A stretch of DNA of 64,000 bases from Spongiactinospora sp. TRM90649 (GTDB lineage: Bacteria > Actinomycetota > Actinomycetes > Streptosporangiales > Streptosporangiaceae). A model generated the notes under the pieces. It saw only the letters and a program-made list of their open reading frames with translations, had not been told where the DNA came from and searched no databases. The stretch lies in the NCBI RefSeq assembly GCF_029382225.1, contig NZ_JARLTC010000006.1, forward strand, positions 337,870 through 401,869, written 5' to 3'. How positions within the stretch are numbered: the first letter of the stretch is position 1; every line of letters begins with the position of its first letter. Shown here piece after piece: positions 27,985 through 35,770 of this stretch. The translations under genes were made by a program, and so were the position numbers.

Positions 27985-28534
27985 TCCCGACCACGCGCTG
28001 TGCGCCCGCCTCAGGTCGGGCGACCTCACGGCGCTCGACGCCCTTCTGGCGCGCGACCACGGCGTGGCGGGGCTCCTGGCCCGGGTGGCGGGCGCGGGCG
28101 AGCCGGAGAGCGTGCTGGAGACCGCCTGGCGGCGGCTGGTCGCCGACATCGTGGCGGGCGAGGTGACCGGCGGCCTGCGCGCCGCCCTGCTGGGCCGCAC
28201 GCTGGCCGCGATCGGGCCGACCGGTGAGAGCGCCGTCCCGCCCGATGGCCGGTTCCTGCCGCCAGGCGACCCCTGGGCGGGCTGGTGGTCGGGCGACGGC
28301 CCTGCGGAGTGGCCTCCCGGGTTCGCGCCGGACGACCGGACGGTCGCCGAGGCGCTTCGCCGGATCCCCCTTCCGCTGCGGATTCTTCTTGTGGCCCGCC
28401 ATGTCGCCGGGCTCTCGGCGGAGGAGGCGGCGGCGCTCGCCGGCCGGGAGCCAGAACACCAGGAGCCGTTGCTGCGCGCCGCCGCCGAGGCGTACCTGGC
28501 GGCGATCGACGCCGTGGTCGCGGACGGAGGCTGA
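27977..28534 (+). CDS. degenerate ECF sigma-factor-like protein
   Basis: This 185-residue soluble protein has an outline that follows a small sigma factor: LRSGDLTALDALLARD at the N-terminus (region 2-like), and near residue 115 VAEALRRIPLPLRILLVARH followed by AGLSAEEAAALAG, which looks like region 4. The promoter-recognition helix is altered, reading REPEHQEPLLRAAAEAYL, and the middle is replaced by a Trp/Pro-rich linker. It may have lost DNA binding and act as a partner for the downstream anti-sigma-like protein. The resemblance is by eye only. Confidence 0.5.
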   Translation: MPDPDHALCARLRSGDLTALDALLARDHGVAGLLARVAGAGEPESVLETAWRRLVADIVAGEVTGGLRAALLGRTLAAIGPTGESAVPPDGRFLPPGDPWAGWWSGDGPAEWPPGFAPDDRTVAEALRRIPLPLRILLVARHVAGLSAEEAAALAGREPEHQEPLLRAAAEAYLAAIDAVVADGG

Positions 28535-28538
28535 GGGC

Positions 28539-28793
28539 ATGCGCGCGGTGGACATGAGCTGCGAGGTCGTCGCGGGACTCGTGGTCCCCTGGCTGGGGGC
28601 GCCGGGCGGCGAGGAGATGAGCGAGCGGGAGCTCGACGCCTTCGAGCAGCACCTGCTGTACTGCCCGCCGTGCATGGCCTACGGCCGCAACGCGCGGATC
28701 GCCCTCGACGCTCTGCGCGCGGCGGGCCCGGGGGCCGTGAGCCGGGATCTGCGGGAGTCGCTCGCGGCGCTGGTGCGGGCGGCGGCGACGTGA
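28539..28793 (+). CDS. small zinc-binding anti-sigma-factor-like protein
   Basis: The 84-residue protein carries the HxxxCxxC motif of ZAS anti-sigma factors, HLLYCPPC (H38, C42, C45), preceded by a helix ERELDAFEQ. An additional Cys8 could be the fourth ligand. No membrane helix follows, so it would be a cytoplasmic, possibly redox-sensitive, anti-sigma domain. It lies 4 bases after the sigma-like gene, and its stop overlaps the GTG of the next gene (GTGA). Confidence 0.65.
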   Translation: MRAVDMSCEVVAGLVVPWLGAPGGEEMSERELDAFEQHLLYCPPCMAYGRNARIALDALRAAGPGAVSRDLRESLAALVRAAAT

Positions 28794-29440
28794 CCCACTG
28801 GAAGTTCCTCGCACCGGGCGCGGTGAGCCCGTTCGCCGGTCACGTGTGGACGCCGGGGGAGTGGACGGCCGCCGCCGAACGGCAGGGCTGCCGGTCGGGA
28901 ATCCACCTGTGCCGGGCCGATGACCTGCCGTACTGGCTGGCGGCGGAGCTGTGGGAGGCCGAGGCCGACGGCGAGGCCCTGCGGCTGCCGCACAAGGTGG
29001 TCGTGCGGCGGGCCCGGCTGGTCGGGCGCGTCGCCGCGTGGGACGCGGAGGCGGCCGGCGACCTGGCGCTCGCCTGCGCCGCGCGCACCGCCGTCCACGC
29101 CGCCGCCGAACTGGCCCGCGCCGGGCTGGACGGCGACGCCGGGCCGCTCGCCGCCCCCGGTCTCCCTCTCCTCGCGCTCGCCGGCGCCGCCCGCGCGGCG
29201 GCCCGCTCAGCCGCCCGAAACGGTGCGGGGCGGGCGGCCGGGCTGTGCGGCTACGTGCTCGACGCGGTCGAGGCAGTCGGCGTCCAGCCCGTCGCGAGCG
29301 TCGCCTACATCGCGGCGCGTGCGGCGAACCGGCGCACACCGGACACCTCCGCCGGGCGGCCGGCCGACCCCTACACCGCCGAACGGGCCTGGCAGGCCGC
29401 CTGGCTGGCCCACCGCCTCGGCCTCGGCCGGCCCGGCTGA
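28790..29440 (+). CDS. conserved protein of unknown function (WKFLAPG protein), last gene of the operon
   Basis: This 216-residue soluble protein starts THWKFLAPGAVSPF, then has WTPGEWT and CRSGIHLCRADDLPYWLAAE (three Cys/His residues that could bind metal), HKVVVRRARLVGRVAAW, and a helical Ala-rich C-terminal half. I believe I have seen similar uncharacterised actinobacterial proteins, but no function is known to me. Translation is coupled to the anti-sigma-like gene. It ends 7 bases from the convergent STAND-NTPase gene. Confidence 0.6.
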   Translation: MTHWKFLAPGAVSPFAGHVWTPGEWTAAAERQGCRSGIHLCRADDLPYWLAAELWEAEADGEALRLPHKVVVRRARLVGRVAAWDAEAAGDLALACAARTAVHAAAELARAGLDGDAGPLAAPGLPLLALAGAARAAARSAARNGAGRAAGLCGYVLDAVEAVGVQPVASVAYIAARAANRRTPDTSAGRPADPYTAERAWQAAWLAHRLGLGRPG

Positions 29441-29447
29441 CCCCGGC

Positions 29448-31904
29448 TCAGATCAGCGTGTCCATCCCGGCCGACGCGTCCGGGGCCATCGACTCCTTGA
29501 AGTCGGACCACTCGTCGAAGAACTCGGTCGCGTCGGACCCCAGTTCGTCCGGCATGGGGCCGCGGGCCAGGAACCGCTCCCTGATCAGGGTGAGATCGGG
29601 CACGAAGAGCGGGGGCGCGGGCGTGGCGGGAGGGGCGGGCGCGTGCCGTCGCAGGGCCGCCAGGAAGGCCATGGCCTCGTCCTCCCCGAGCGCGGTCATC
29701 CGGGCGGCCGTCCGCGTGCCGATCTCCAGGTAGAACTGCCGCGAGTACTCGTCCGGCGGGTTGGGCTCGCCCTGGAACACGTAGGCGTGGGCGAGCGCCC
29801 GGCCGTACTGGTCGGCGGCGGGCCCGCGCTCACCGGCCGCCCAGTGCAGGTCGGCCCGCACCCGGTGCAGGTTGGCGATCAGTTCGTGGTCCCAGTCGGG
29901 GCCGCCGTCGCTCTCGGGCGTCTCCAGGGCCAGGTCCCGCGTGCGCCGGGCCGCCTCCGAGAGGACGGCGACCGCGTGGTCCGTCAGCCCCCGCTCTAGG
30001 GCGTGGTCGGCGCGCTCGAAGTGGATCCAGGCGACCGTCCAGGCGTCTCCCAGCTCCTCCAGCGCCGCCGTGGCCTGGTCGTAGTAGGCGTCGGCCCGCT
30101 GGTCGGCTGGGTCGCGGTAGCGCCGGGTATGGGCCAGGAACAGCGTGATGAACGCGTTGGTGCGCTTCACGTCCTCCTTCTCGCGCGCCGACAGGGAATG
30201 GGCGGCGGACCGCTGCTCGATGCCGCAGATCCGCCGGATCAGCAGCAGGCGCGATCGGATGCCGTCCCAGGGCGCGCCCGGCGGCTTCACGTGGGTCAGC
30301 GGGTAGTTGTCCAGCAGGTACGTCAGCGCGTCCAGCAGCTGCTCATCGGGGGAGGGGGCGTCGCGGGGAGACTCCGGCCAGGAGGCGTGCGCCCACTCCC
30401 AGGCGGCGGAGGTCCTGCTCCAGTCCTCCAGGAGCCGGCGGTTGAGCGGGAAGGGGATGTAGTAGCCCCACCACCAGAACGCCTCCAGGAACACCAGCGT
30501 GAACCGGGCCCGCGAGATGGCGTGGTCGCCGGTGAGCAGGCCGGAGTGGCGCAGCCACTCGCGCTTGTCCTCCTGCCACTCGCGGTCCTCGAAGCGGTAC
30601 CAGGAGGTGTAGGTCGTGTAGATGCCGTCCTCCCAGCGCCGCAGGCGCTCGAAGAAGTACTCCGCGGCGGCCCGGTGCAGGTTCCTCCAGCGGTCCGGGT
30701 GGTAGGTCTGCAGCCGGGACGCCAGGGAGAGCCGGATGAACTCATGGATCCGGAACCGGCCGCTCGGCCCGAAGTCGGGGGTGGGCACGTCCTGGAGCAG
30801 CCGCAGCGAGACCAGCTTGGCGATGGCGTCGCCGACGTCGCTCTCCTCGTCGCCCATCGCCCGCACCAGCGCGCTCAGCAGCGTGGCGTCGAAGGTGCGG
30901 GTGATCGCGATGGCGTCGAGCACCTGGCGCAGGTGCGGCTCGTGCACGGCGGCGATGATCAGCAGCACGAGTTCCGCCCAGCGGCGGCTCGTCTCCTCCG
31001 GCAGCCGCTCCAGCGTGCGCCGCAGCGAACGGGGATCGACGGCGTGCCCGCCGCTCTCCACGACCAGGTCGCCGATCAGGGCCACCCCTCCCGCGTGGCC
31101 GTCGGTGTAGCCGTACACGACCTCGGCGAGCGCCGGCTGGACGGGATCGGGGTGCAGCCGCCGGGACAGGTAGTCCTGCACGTCGGTCGGGCCGAGGTTG
31201 GCGAGGTCGAGCCGCCGGTAGCGGGGCGAGGGCACGCTCAACGCCACCTGCGCGGGCACGCGCGCCAGGATGACCAGGGTCTTCGCCATCCGCATGGCCA
31301 TCCGGACCATCCAGTGGCCGAGTTCGTCGTCGGCGACCAGCTCGAAGGTGTCCACCGTGATGAGCACCCGGCGGCGCAGCGTGTACTCCTCCCACGCCTC
31401 GGCGAAGGCGTCGTCGATCTCGCTCTGCGCCTCGCGGATCCGCTGCCGGACGGCCTCGTCGCCGATGTGGACGATGCTGGTGAACTCGGCCTTCTCGATC
31501 GCCGAGCGCCTGCCGAGGGAGATCTCGTTCTTGGCCAGGAAGTCCTCGGCGAGGCGGCTCTGGAAGCGGCAGACCTCCTTGAACCGGTCGAACTCCGGGA
31601 CCGGCGGGTCGGCCAGGAACCGCATCATCGCCCGTGACCTGGTGAACGTCTCCCAGAGCACGGCGGCGCTGGCGGTGGCCCCGTAGTCGTCGTGGAAGCC
31701 CGCGCCCAGGTCGTACCTGGCCATGTCGAACAGGTAGACCTGGGTGCCGGGATCCGCGCCGGCCAGCTCCGACACCCGGTCCATGAACATGGTCTTGCCG
31801 CTGCCGTGGACGCCGACCACGTCGAGGACGACGCCGCCGCTCAGCGATCCGAGTAGCTGGAGCGTTCCATCCACCTCGGCCGTGCGCCCGACGAAGATGC
31901 TCAT
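29448..31904 (-). CDS. large STAND-like P-loop NTPase with C-terminal helical repeats
   Basis: The 818-residue protein starts almost directly with the ATPase: FVGRTAEVD, Walker A GVHGSGKT (31-38), Walker B RRVLITVDTFE (about D185) and a sensor-like ARVPAQ near 215. A winged-helix-like region (HEFIRLSLASRL, near 400) follows, then about 400 residues of helical, TPR-like repeats such as YYDQATAALEELGDAWTVAW. This is the layout of signal-transduction NTPases (STAND/NLR-like) in which the repeats sense a trigger and the NTPase oligomerises. No effector domain is fused. The membrane protein gene overlapping its start by 4 bases may supply the output. The specific role is unknown. Confidence 0.72.
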   Translation of the reverse strand: MSIFVGRTAEVDGTLQLLGSLSGGVVLDVVGVHGSGKTMFMDRVSELAGADPGTQVYLFDMARYDLGAGFHDDYGATASAAVLWETFTRSRAMMRFLADPPVPEFDRFKEVCRFQSRLAEDFLAKNEISLGRRSAIEKAEFTSIVHIGDEAVRQRIREAQSEIDDAFAEAWEEYTLRRRVLITVDTFELVADDELGHWMVRMAMRMAKTLVILARVPAQVALSVPSPRYRRLDLANLGPTDVQDYLSRRLHPDPVQPALAEVVYGYTDGHAGGVALIGDLVVESGGHAVDPRSLRRTLERLPEETSRRWAELVLLIIAAVHEPHLRQVLDAIAITRTFDATLLSALVRAMGDEESDVGDAIAKLVSLRLLQDVPTPDFGPSGRFRIHEFIRLSLASRLQTYHPDRWRNLHRAAAEYFFERLRRWEDGIYTTYTSWYRFEDREWQEDKREWLRHSGLLTGDHAISRARFTLVFLEAFWWWGYYIPFPLNRRLLEDWSRTSAAWEWAHASWPESPRDAPSPDEQLLDALTYLLDNYPLTHVKPPGAPWDGIRSRLLLIRRICGIEQRSAAHSLSAREKEDVKRTNAFITLFLAHTRRYRDPADQRADAYYDQATAALEELGDAWTVAWIHFERADHALERGLTDHAVAVLSEAARRTRDLALETPESDGGPDWDHELIANLHRVRADLHWAAGERGPAADQYGRALAHAYVFQGEPNPPDEYSRQFYLEIGTRTAARMTALGEDEAMAFLAALRRHAPAPPATPAPPLFVPDLTLIRERFLARGPMPDELGSDATEFFDEWSDFKESMAPDASAGMDTLI

Positions 31905-32347
31905 TCCCGCTCCGTGTCATCGTCCGCCGTCCTGCGCCCGGCCTCCATGTCCAGCTCTTCGATCCGGGTGTTCCACCCCGATCGCAGGACGTTGAGGCGG
32001 CCGGACCGGAAGCGCGCCCGGCGAATTCTGGTCAGTGCGCCGAATTTGGCAATGTTTGTCGGAGAGTTTTGGTTTTTGGACATTCTTTCCGGCTTGTTGG
32101 GGACATTCCGCTTCGCCGAGGCGATCGACATGATCGCCCGCAGGACGCAGAGCAGGAATGTCAGTCCCGCGATGATCCACGCGTACGGCCTGCCCTCCGC
32201 CGGTACATACAGGGCGATGACGGCGAGCAGCACGCCGGCCCCCATGCCGGCGAGCAGCACCGGCTCCCCCTTGAGGAGCCTGATGACTTCGAGTGGCGCG
32301 CGGAGGAATGATCCTATTTGGGCAGGTGGTTCCGGAGGCCCCTGACT
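31901..32347 (-). CDS. small two-helix membrane protein coupled to the STAND NTPase
   Basis: The 148-residue protein has two transmembrane helices (about residues 31-48 and 57-75) followed by a basic cytoplasmic tail (LTRIRRARFRSGRLNVLRSG) and an acidic end (TADDDTERE). I do not recognise the family. The stop overlaps the ATG of the NTPase gene (ATGA), so both are made together. It could anchor the NTPase or act as a membrane effector. ATG 32347 follows the A+T-rich stretch 32380-32400 that probably carries the promoter. Confidence 0.6.
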   Translation of the reverse strand, partial: SQGPPEPPAQIGSFLRAPLEVIRLLKGEPVLLAGMGAGVLLAVIALYVPAEGRPYAWIIAGLTFLLCVLRAIMSIASAKRNVPNKPERMSKNQNSPTNIAKFGALTRIRRARFRSGRLNVLRSGWNTRIEELDMEAGRRTADDDTERE

Positions 32348-32534
32348 CATGGCACAACTCTGGCATGGAAGATTACCCATAACAAAATATTTCGTGAAAG
32401 CGGCTGAACCGTTATGTGCGCCATTGGTAGGCGCGCGGTTCGACTTTGGTTCCGGCGTCTACACCGAAGTGATGACGGCCCGGATGGGCCGCCGCGACGA
32501 TGCCCGGAAGGCCCCTCGCCGGAACCCTTGAAGT

Positions 32535-33716
32535 ATGAGGCGAATAGCGGCGCTCGACATCCTGCGCGGGGTTGCGATCATGGGCACCCTGGGGACCAAC
32601 ATCTGGCTCTTCACCAGCCCAGGCGGGCCGGCCGCGCAGCTCGCGGCGAGCGCCGGGGGCGTGGAGACCTTCCTGCGCTTCCTGGCCAACGGCAAGTTCC
32701 TCGGCCTGCTCACCCTGCTGTTCGGCGTCGGCCTGGAACTGCAGTACCGGTCCGCGCGGCGGCGCGGGGCGCGCTGGCCGGGCTGGTACCTGTGGCGGGC
32801 CGCGCTGCTCTGTGCCGAGGGCCTGGTGCACTACGTGCTGATCTTCGAGTTCGACGTGCTGATGGGATACGCGGTCATCTCGGTGGCCGTGGCGTACCTG
32901 ATCGGGCGGAGCGACCGCGTGACGAACGCCTGGATCGTCATGCTGGGCTCCCTGCACGTGGCGATGATGTCGCTGGTCACCTACGCCATGCTGACCGTCG
33001 AGGTGCAGGTGAGCGGGCCGGCCACGCCGCTCTACACCGAGGGCTCCTGGCTGGAGCAGGTCGTCGCACGGATCCAGCTCGCGCCGCTCTACCGCCTGGA
33101 GTCGGTCTTCATCATCCCGATGGGGATCGTGCTGTTCCTGCTCGGCGCGCGGCTGACGCGGGCGGGCGCCTTCGAGGACTCCGCGCGCGGCGGGCTGCTG
33201 CGGCGTCGCCTGATGGCCGTGGGCCTGGGCGTCGCGCTGCCGCTCAACCTGGTCACGGCCTTCGCCGGTCCCGAATGGTTCTTCCTGGACCGCTACGTGC
33301 TGCCGCCGGTCGTCGCCCTGGGGCTGCTCGGGCTGGTGACGACCGTGATCACCGGGATGCGCGGCGAGGGCGGGCCCGCCCGCCGGGGGCTGGCGAACGT
33401 CGGCCGCACCGCGCTGTCCTGCTACGTGTTCCAGAACCTGGCCGCCTCGGTGGTCTGCTACGGCTGGGGCCTCGGCCTCGCCTCCCGCCTGGACCACCTG
33501 CGCCCCTGGTGGGTCATCGCGGCCTGGGCCGGGATCTGCGTCCTGTTCATGGCGCTGGCCACGCTCTGGCTGCGCCGCTTCGAGCGGGGCCCGCTGGAGC
33601 TGGCCTGGCAGTGGGCCTACCGGCTGCCCCAGCGGGCGGAGGATCAGCGCGCCGGCTCGGCGGTGCAGGGAGCGCCGCCGCAGACGTTCACGACCACCCC
33701 GGACCGCAGGAACTGA
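32535..33716 (+). CDS. DUF418 family (YeiB-like) membrane protein
   Basis: The 393-residue protein has about ten helices. The N-terminus RRIAALDILRGVAIMGTLGT and the C-terminal DUF418 core (GRTALSCYVFQNLAASVVCY, RFERGPLELAWQWAYR) are diagnostic. The family is related to heparan-alpha-glucosaminide acyltransferases; the bacterial function is unknown. The last 73 bases overlap the convergent hydrolase gene. Confidence 0.85.
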   Translation: MRRIAALDILRGVAIMGTLGTNIWLFTSPGGPAAQLAASAGGVETFLRFLANGKFLGLLTLLFGVGLELQYRSARRRGARWPGWYLWRAALLCAEGLVHYVLIFEFDVLMGYAVISVAVAYLIGRSDRVTNAWIVMLGSLHVAMMSLVTYAMLTVEVQVSGPATPLYTEGSWLEQVVARIQLAPLYRLESVFIIPMGIVLFLLGARLTRAGAFEDSARGGLLRRRLMAVGLGVALPLNLVTAFAGPEWFFLDRYVLPPVVALGLLGLVTTVITGMRGEGGPARRGLANVGRTALSCYVFQNLAASVVCYGWGLGLASRLDHLRPWWVIAAWAGICVLFMALATLWLRRFERGPLELAWQWAYRLPQRAEDQRAGSAVQGAPPQTFTTTPDRRN

Positions 33717-35662
33717 GCCTTCTGCACTCGTGCGCCCGGATCGTTGCGCGGGTCTTCGTGGGAGTCGCGGCCGTACTCCGGGCCGAGCGGCGGGGTGTTG
33801 GTGACGGGGGGCGCGGGGGTGCCGCTGTCCCAGACCACCATCGCCGGCCCGGGGTACGGCCCGCGCGGCAGCGACCCGATCCCCCAGTACGGGACGACGT
33901 CCGGGTTGCGCCCGGCCGCGATCGCCGGGCGGTGGATCCGCGCCCCGAGCGTCCTGGCCTGCACCTCGGCCGCCACTGTGGTGACCTGGTGGTCGCCGAA
34001 GGCCACGTGCATCAGCACCCGGTGGCGGGGCGAGCCCGGCAGCGGGTCGTCGCCGAGATGACGGGCGTAGCCGTTGGTCTCCGCGCGGTCCCACAGCAAC
34101 TGCAGCAGCGCGAAGCAGAGCTGCTGGGTGAGCTTGTCCGGGTAGGACGCGTTCATCATCTGCTGGAAGGGCGTGAAGTCCACGCTCCGGTTGAGCAGCG
34201 TGGAGTAGTTCATGCCGGTCACGCCGAGCACCGCGTTGCGCACGTCGGGGGAGACCGCGACCAGCGCGCCCCCGGCGATGCCGCCCTGGCTGTTGCCGTC
34301 GAAGGCGAGCGGCGCGCGGTGGTCGATCAGCGGGCGGCCGCGGTCGTCGCGGAACGCCTCGTGGGCCGCCATCCCGTCCGCCGTGATCATGGCCCGGCCC
34401 AGCAGGACGAAGTCGAGCAGGCTCTGCTGGAGCCGGTCGGGCACCGTGCCGAACCTGCTGAAGTCGGTGAAGACCGACGCCACGTTCGGGACGTCCTCGT
34501 CGGACATGCCGATCCACTTGGTCGCGCAGAACAGCACGTTGTGCTCGCCCGCCATGGCGCGCACGTGCCCGGCGCGGACCTCGGTGGCGCGTCCGAGCAG
34601 GCCGTGGCCGTACAGGGAGGGCAGCGCGGGGCGCTTGGCGGTGGCCGAGCGGGGGACCACGCAGTGGAACCCGGCCCGCAGCGTGTCGCCCAGCGGGCGG
34701 GGCAGGCCGTCGGGGCCCCGGTTCAGGTTGGATCCCGGCGGCCCGCCCGGCCGGTTCAGGTAGTTGGGCACCAGGACTTCGCCGGTGACCTCGCGGGACA
34801 CGTTCGGGTCCTGCTCGGGGGAGAGATCGGTGACCGACGTCACGGTGAACTCCGGCGACCGGCCGCGCAGGGCGCGCAGCGCCTCGTCGCGCATCCGCAG
34901 CGCCGGGCCCGCGATGCCCTGCTCGCTGGCCACCGTGAAGTCCCACGCCAGGTAGAGGTCCCTGGCCGCCACTCCGGCCGCGCGCAGGTCGGCGAGGGTA
35001 CGGCGGAGCGCCCGCTGCCGCGCGGCCAGCGGGTCGTCGCCCGGCAGGTCGCGCCCGGACAGCCGGGTGAAGGTCTCGGGGGCGGGCAGCGCGCCGCCGT
35101 CGGCGCCCTTCAGGCCGCGCAGCGCGACGGCGTAGCGGCGGCCCTCCCGCAGGTTCTCGGCGGGCCTGACGATGAGCGCCCGCCGCGCCGGTTCGGTGGC
35201 CCCGGCGTCCAGTTCGGCCCAGTACGGCACGCGCTCGCCGGTCCGGGTGTCCACCAGCACGATCGGCGCGTCACGCCGCAGCGAGCGCCCCACGTCGGTC
35301 ACCGGCGCGGCCCCGGTCGCACGCAGGTCGAGCCCGGGAACGTGGGCCAGCAGCATGGAGCCGGGCGAGAACCCGTCGGCCAGGTTCCACAGGGCGGGGT
35401 CGATCGGCGTGCCCGCCGCGTTGCGCGGCATGGCCGAGACGTCGAACGCGACTCTCCTGCCGGTGGGCGTCTTGGCCGGTTCGGTGAACCAGTCGTTGGG
35501 GAAGGGCAGCAGGCACTCGGTGCCCGCCACGGGGTCGCATCCGGGTACGGACGCGGAGGTGGACGGGGAGGTGGACGGGGAGTCGGCCTGGGCGGGGAGT
35601 GTCAACGGGGTGAGTGACGTTCCGGCCAGCGCGAGCATCGTCAGCGCGATACGCAGGCGCAC
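33644..35662 (-). CDS. secreted alpha/beta-hydrolase-like protein
   Basis: The 672-residue protein has a Sec signal peptide (about residues 1-26, ending PAQA) and a Ser-rich linker. An N-terminal domain opens with CDPVAGTECLLPFPNDWFTE, a start I associate with large bacterial lipase/virulence-factor-like proteins. The likely nucleophile is S458 in DGNSQGG (GxSxG-type elbow), with conserved context AKRPALPSLYGHGLLG before it. It is probably an exported lipase or esterase. The start is GTG at 35662, with AGGAGG 6 bases upstream, which forms part of a perfect hairpin. Confidence 0.68.
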   Translation of the reverse strand: MRLRIALTMLALAGTSLTPLTLPAQADSPSTSPSTSASVPGCDPVAGTECLLPFPNDWFTEPAKTPTGRRVAFDVSAMPRNAAGTPIDPALWNLADGFSPGSMLLAHVPGLDLRATGAAPVTDVGRSLRRDAPIVLVDTRTGERVPYWAELDAGATEPARRALIVRPAENLREGRRYAVALRGLKGADGGALPAPETFTRLSGRDLPGDDPLAARQRALRRTLADLRAAGVAARDLYLAWDFTVASEQGIAGPALRMRDEALRALRGRSPEFTVTSVTDLSPEQDPNVSREVTGEVLVPNYLNRPGGPPGSNLNRGPDGLPRPLGDTLRAGFHCVVPRSATAKRPALPSLYGHGLLGRATEVRAGHVRAMAGEHNVLFCATKWIGMSDEDVPNVASVFTDFSRFGTVPDRLQQSLLDFVLLGRAMITADGMAAHEAFRDDRGRPLIDHRAPLAFDGNSQGGIAGGALVAVSPDVRNAVLGVTGMNYSTLLNRSVDFTPFQQMMNASYPDKLTQQLCFALLQLLWDRAETNGYARHLGDDPLPGSPRHRVLMHVAFGDHQVTTVAAEVQARTLGARIHRPAIAAGRNPDVVPYWGIGSLPRGPYPGPAMVVWDSGTPAPPVTNTPPLGPEYGRDSHEDPRNDPGARVQKAQFLRSGVVVNVCGGAPCTAEPAR

Positions 35663-35670
35663 GGGGGTTC

Positions 35671-35714
35671 CTCCTACCGGTCACACCGCCGATGGGCGGT
35701 GTGACCGGTAGGAG
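35671..35714 (-). promoter_or_regulatory. perfect 20-bp inverted repeat over the hydrolase ribosome-binding site
   Basis: CTCCTACCGGTCACACCGCC pairs with its exact complement across a 4-base loop (35691-35694). On the minus strand the downstream arm ends in AGGAG, the core of the AGGAGG site of the hydrolase gene, so the folded RNA hides the ribosome-binding site. It lies 57 bases after the PEP-utilising gene and could also terminate that transcript, although no T-run follows. Confidence 0.85.
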
Positions 35715-35770
35715 ATCCCAAGACGGAGGGCGGGTCAACGACAGAAGTTGATATATAGAGGAGATATGGA

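Noticed and set aside
32414..35617. 1067-codon open frame on the plus strand
   Set aside because: It crosses the DUF418 gene in another frame and the hydrolase gene antisense; only the real genes show conserved motifs.
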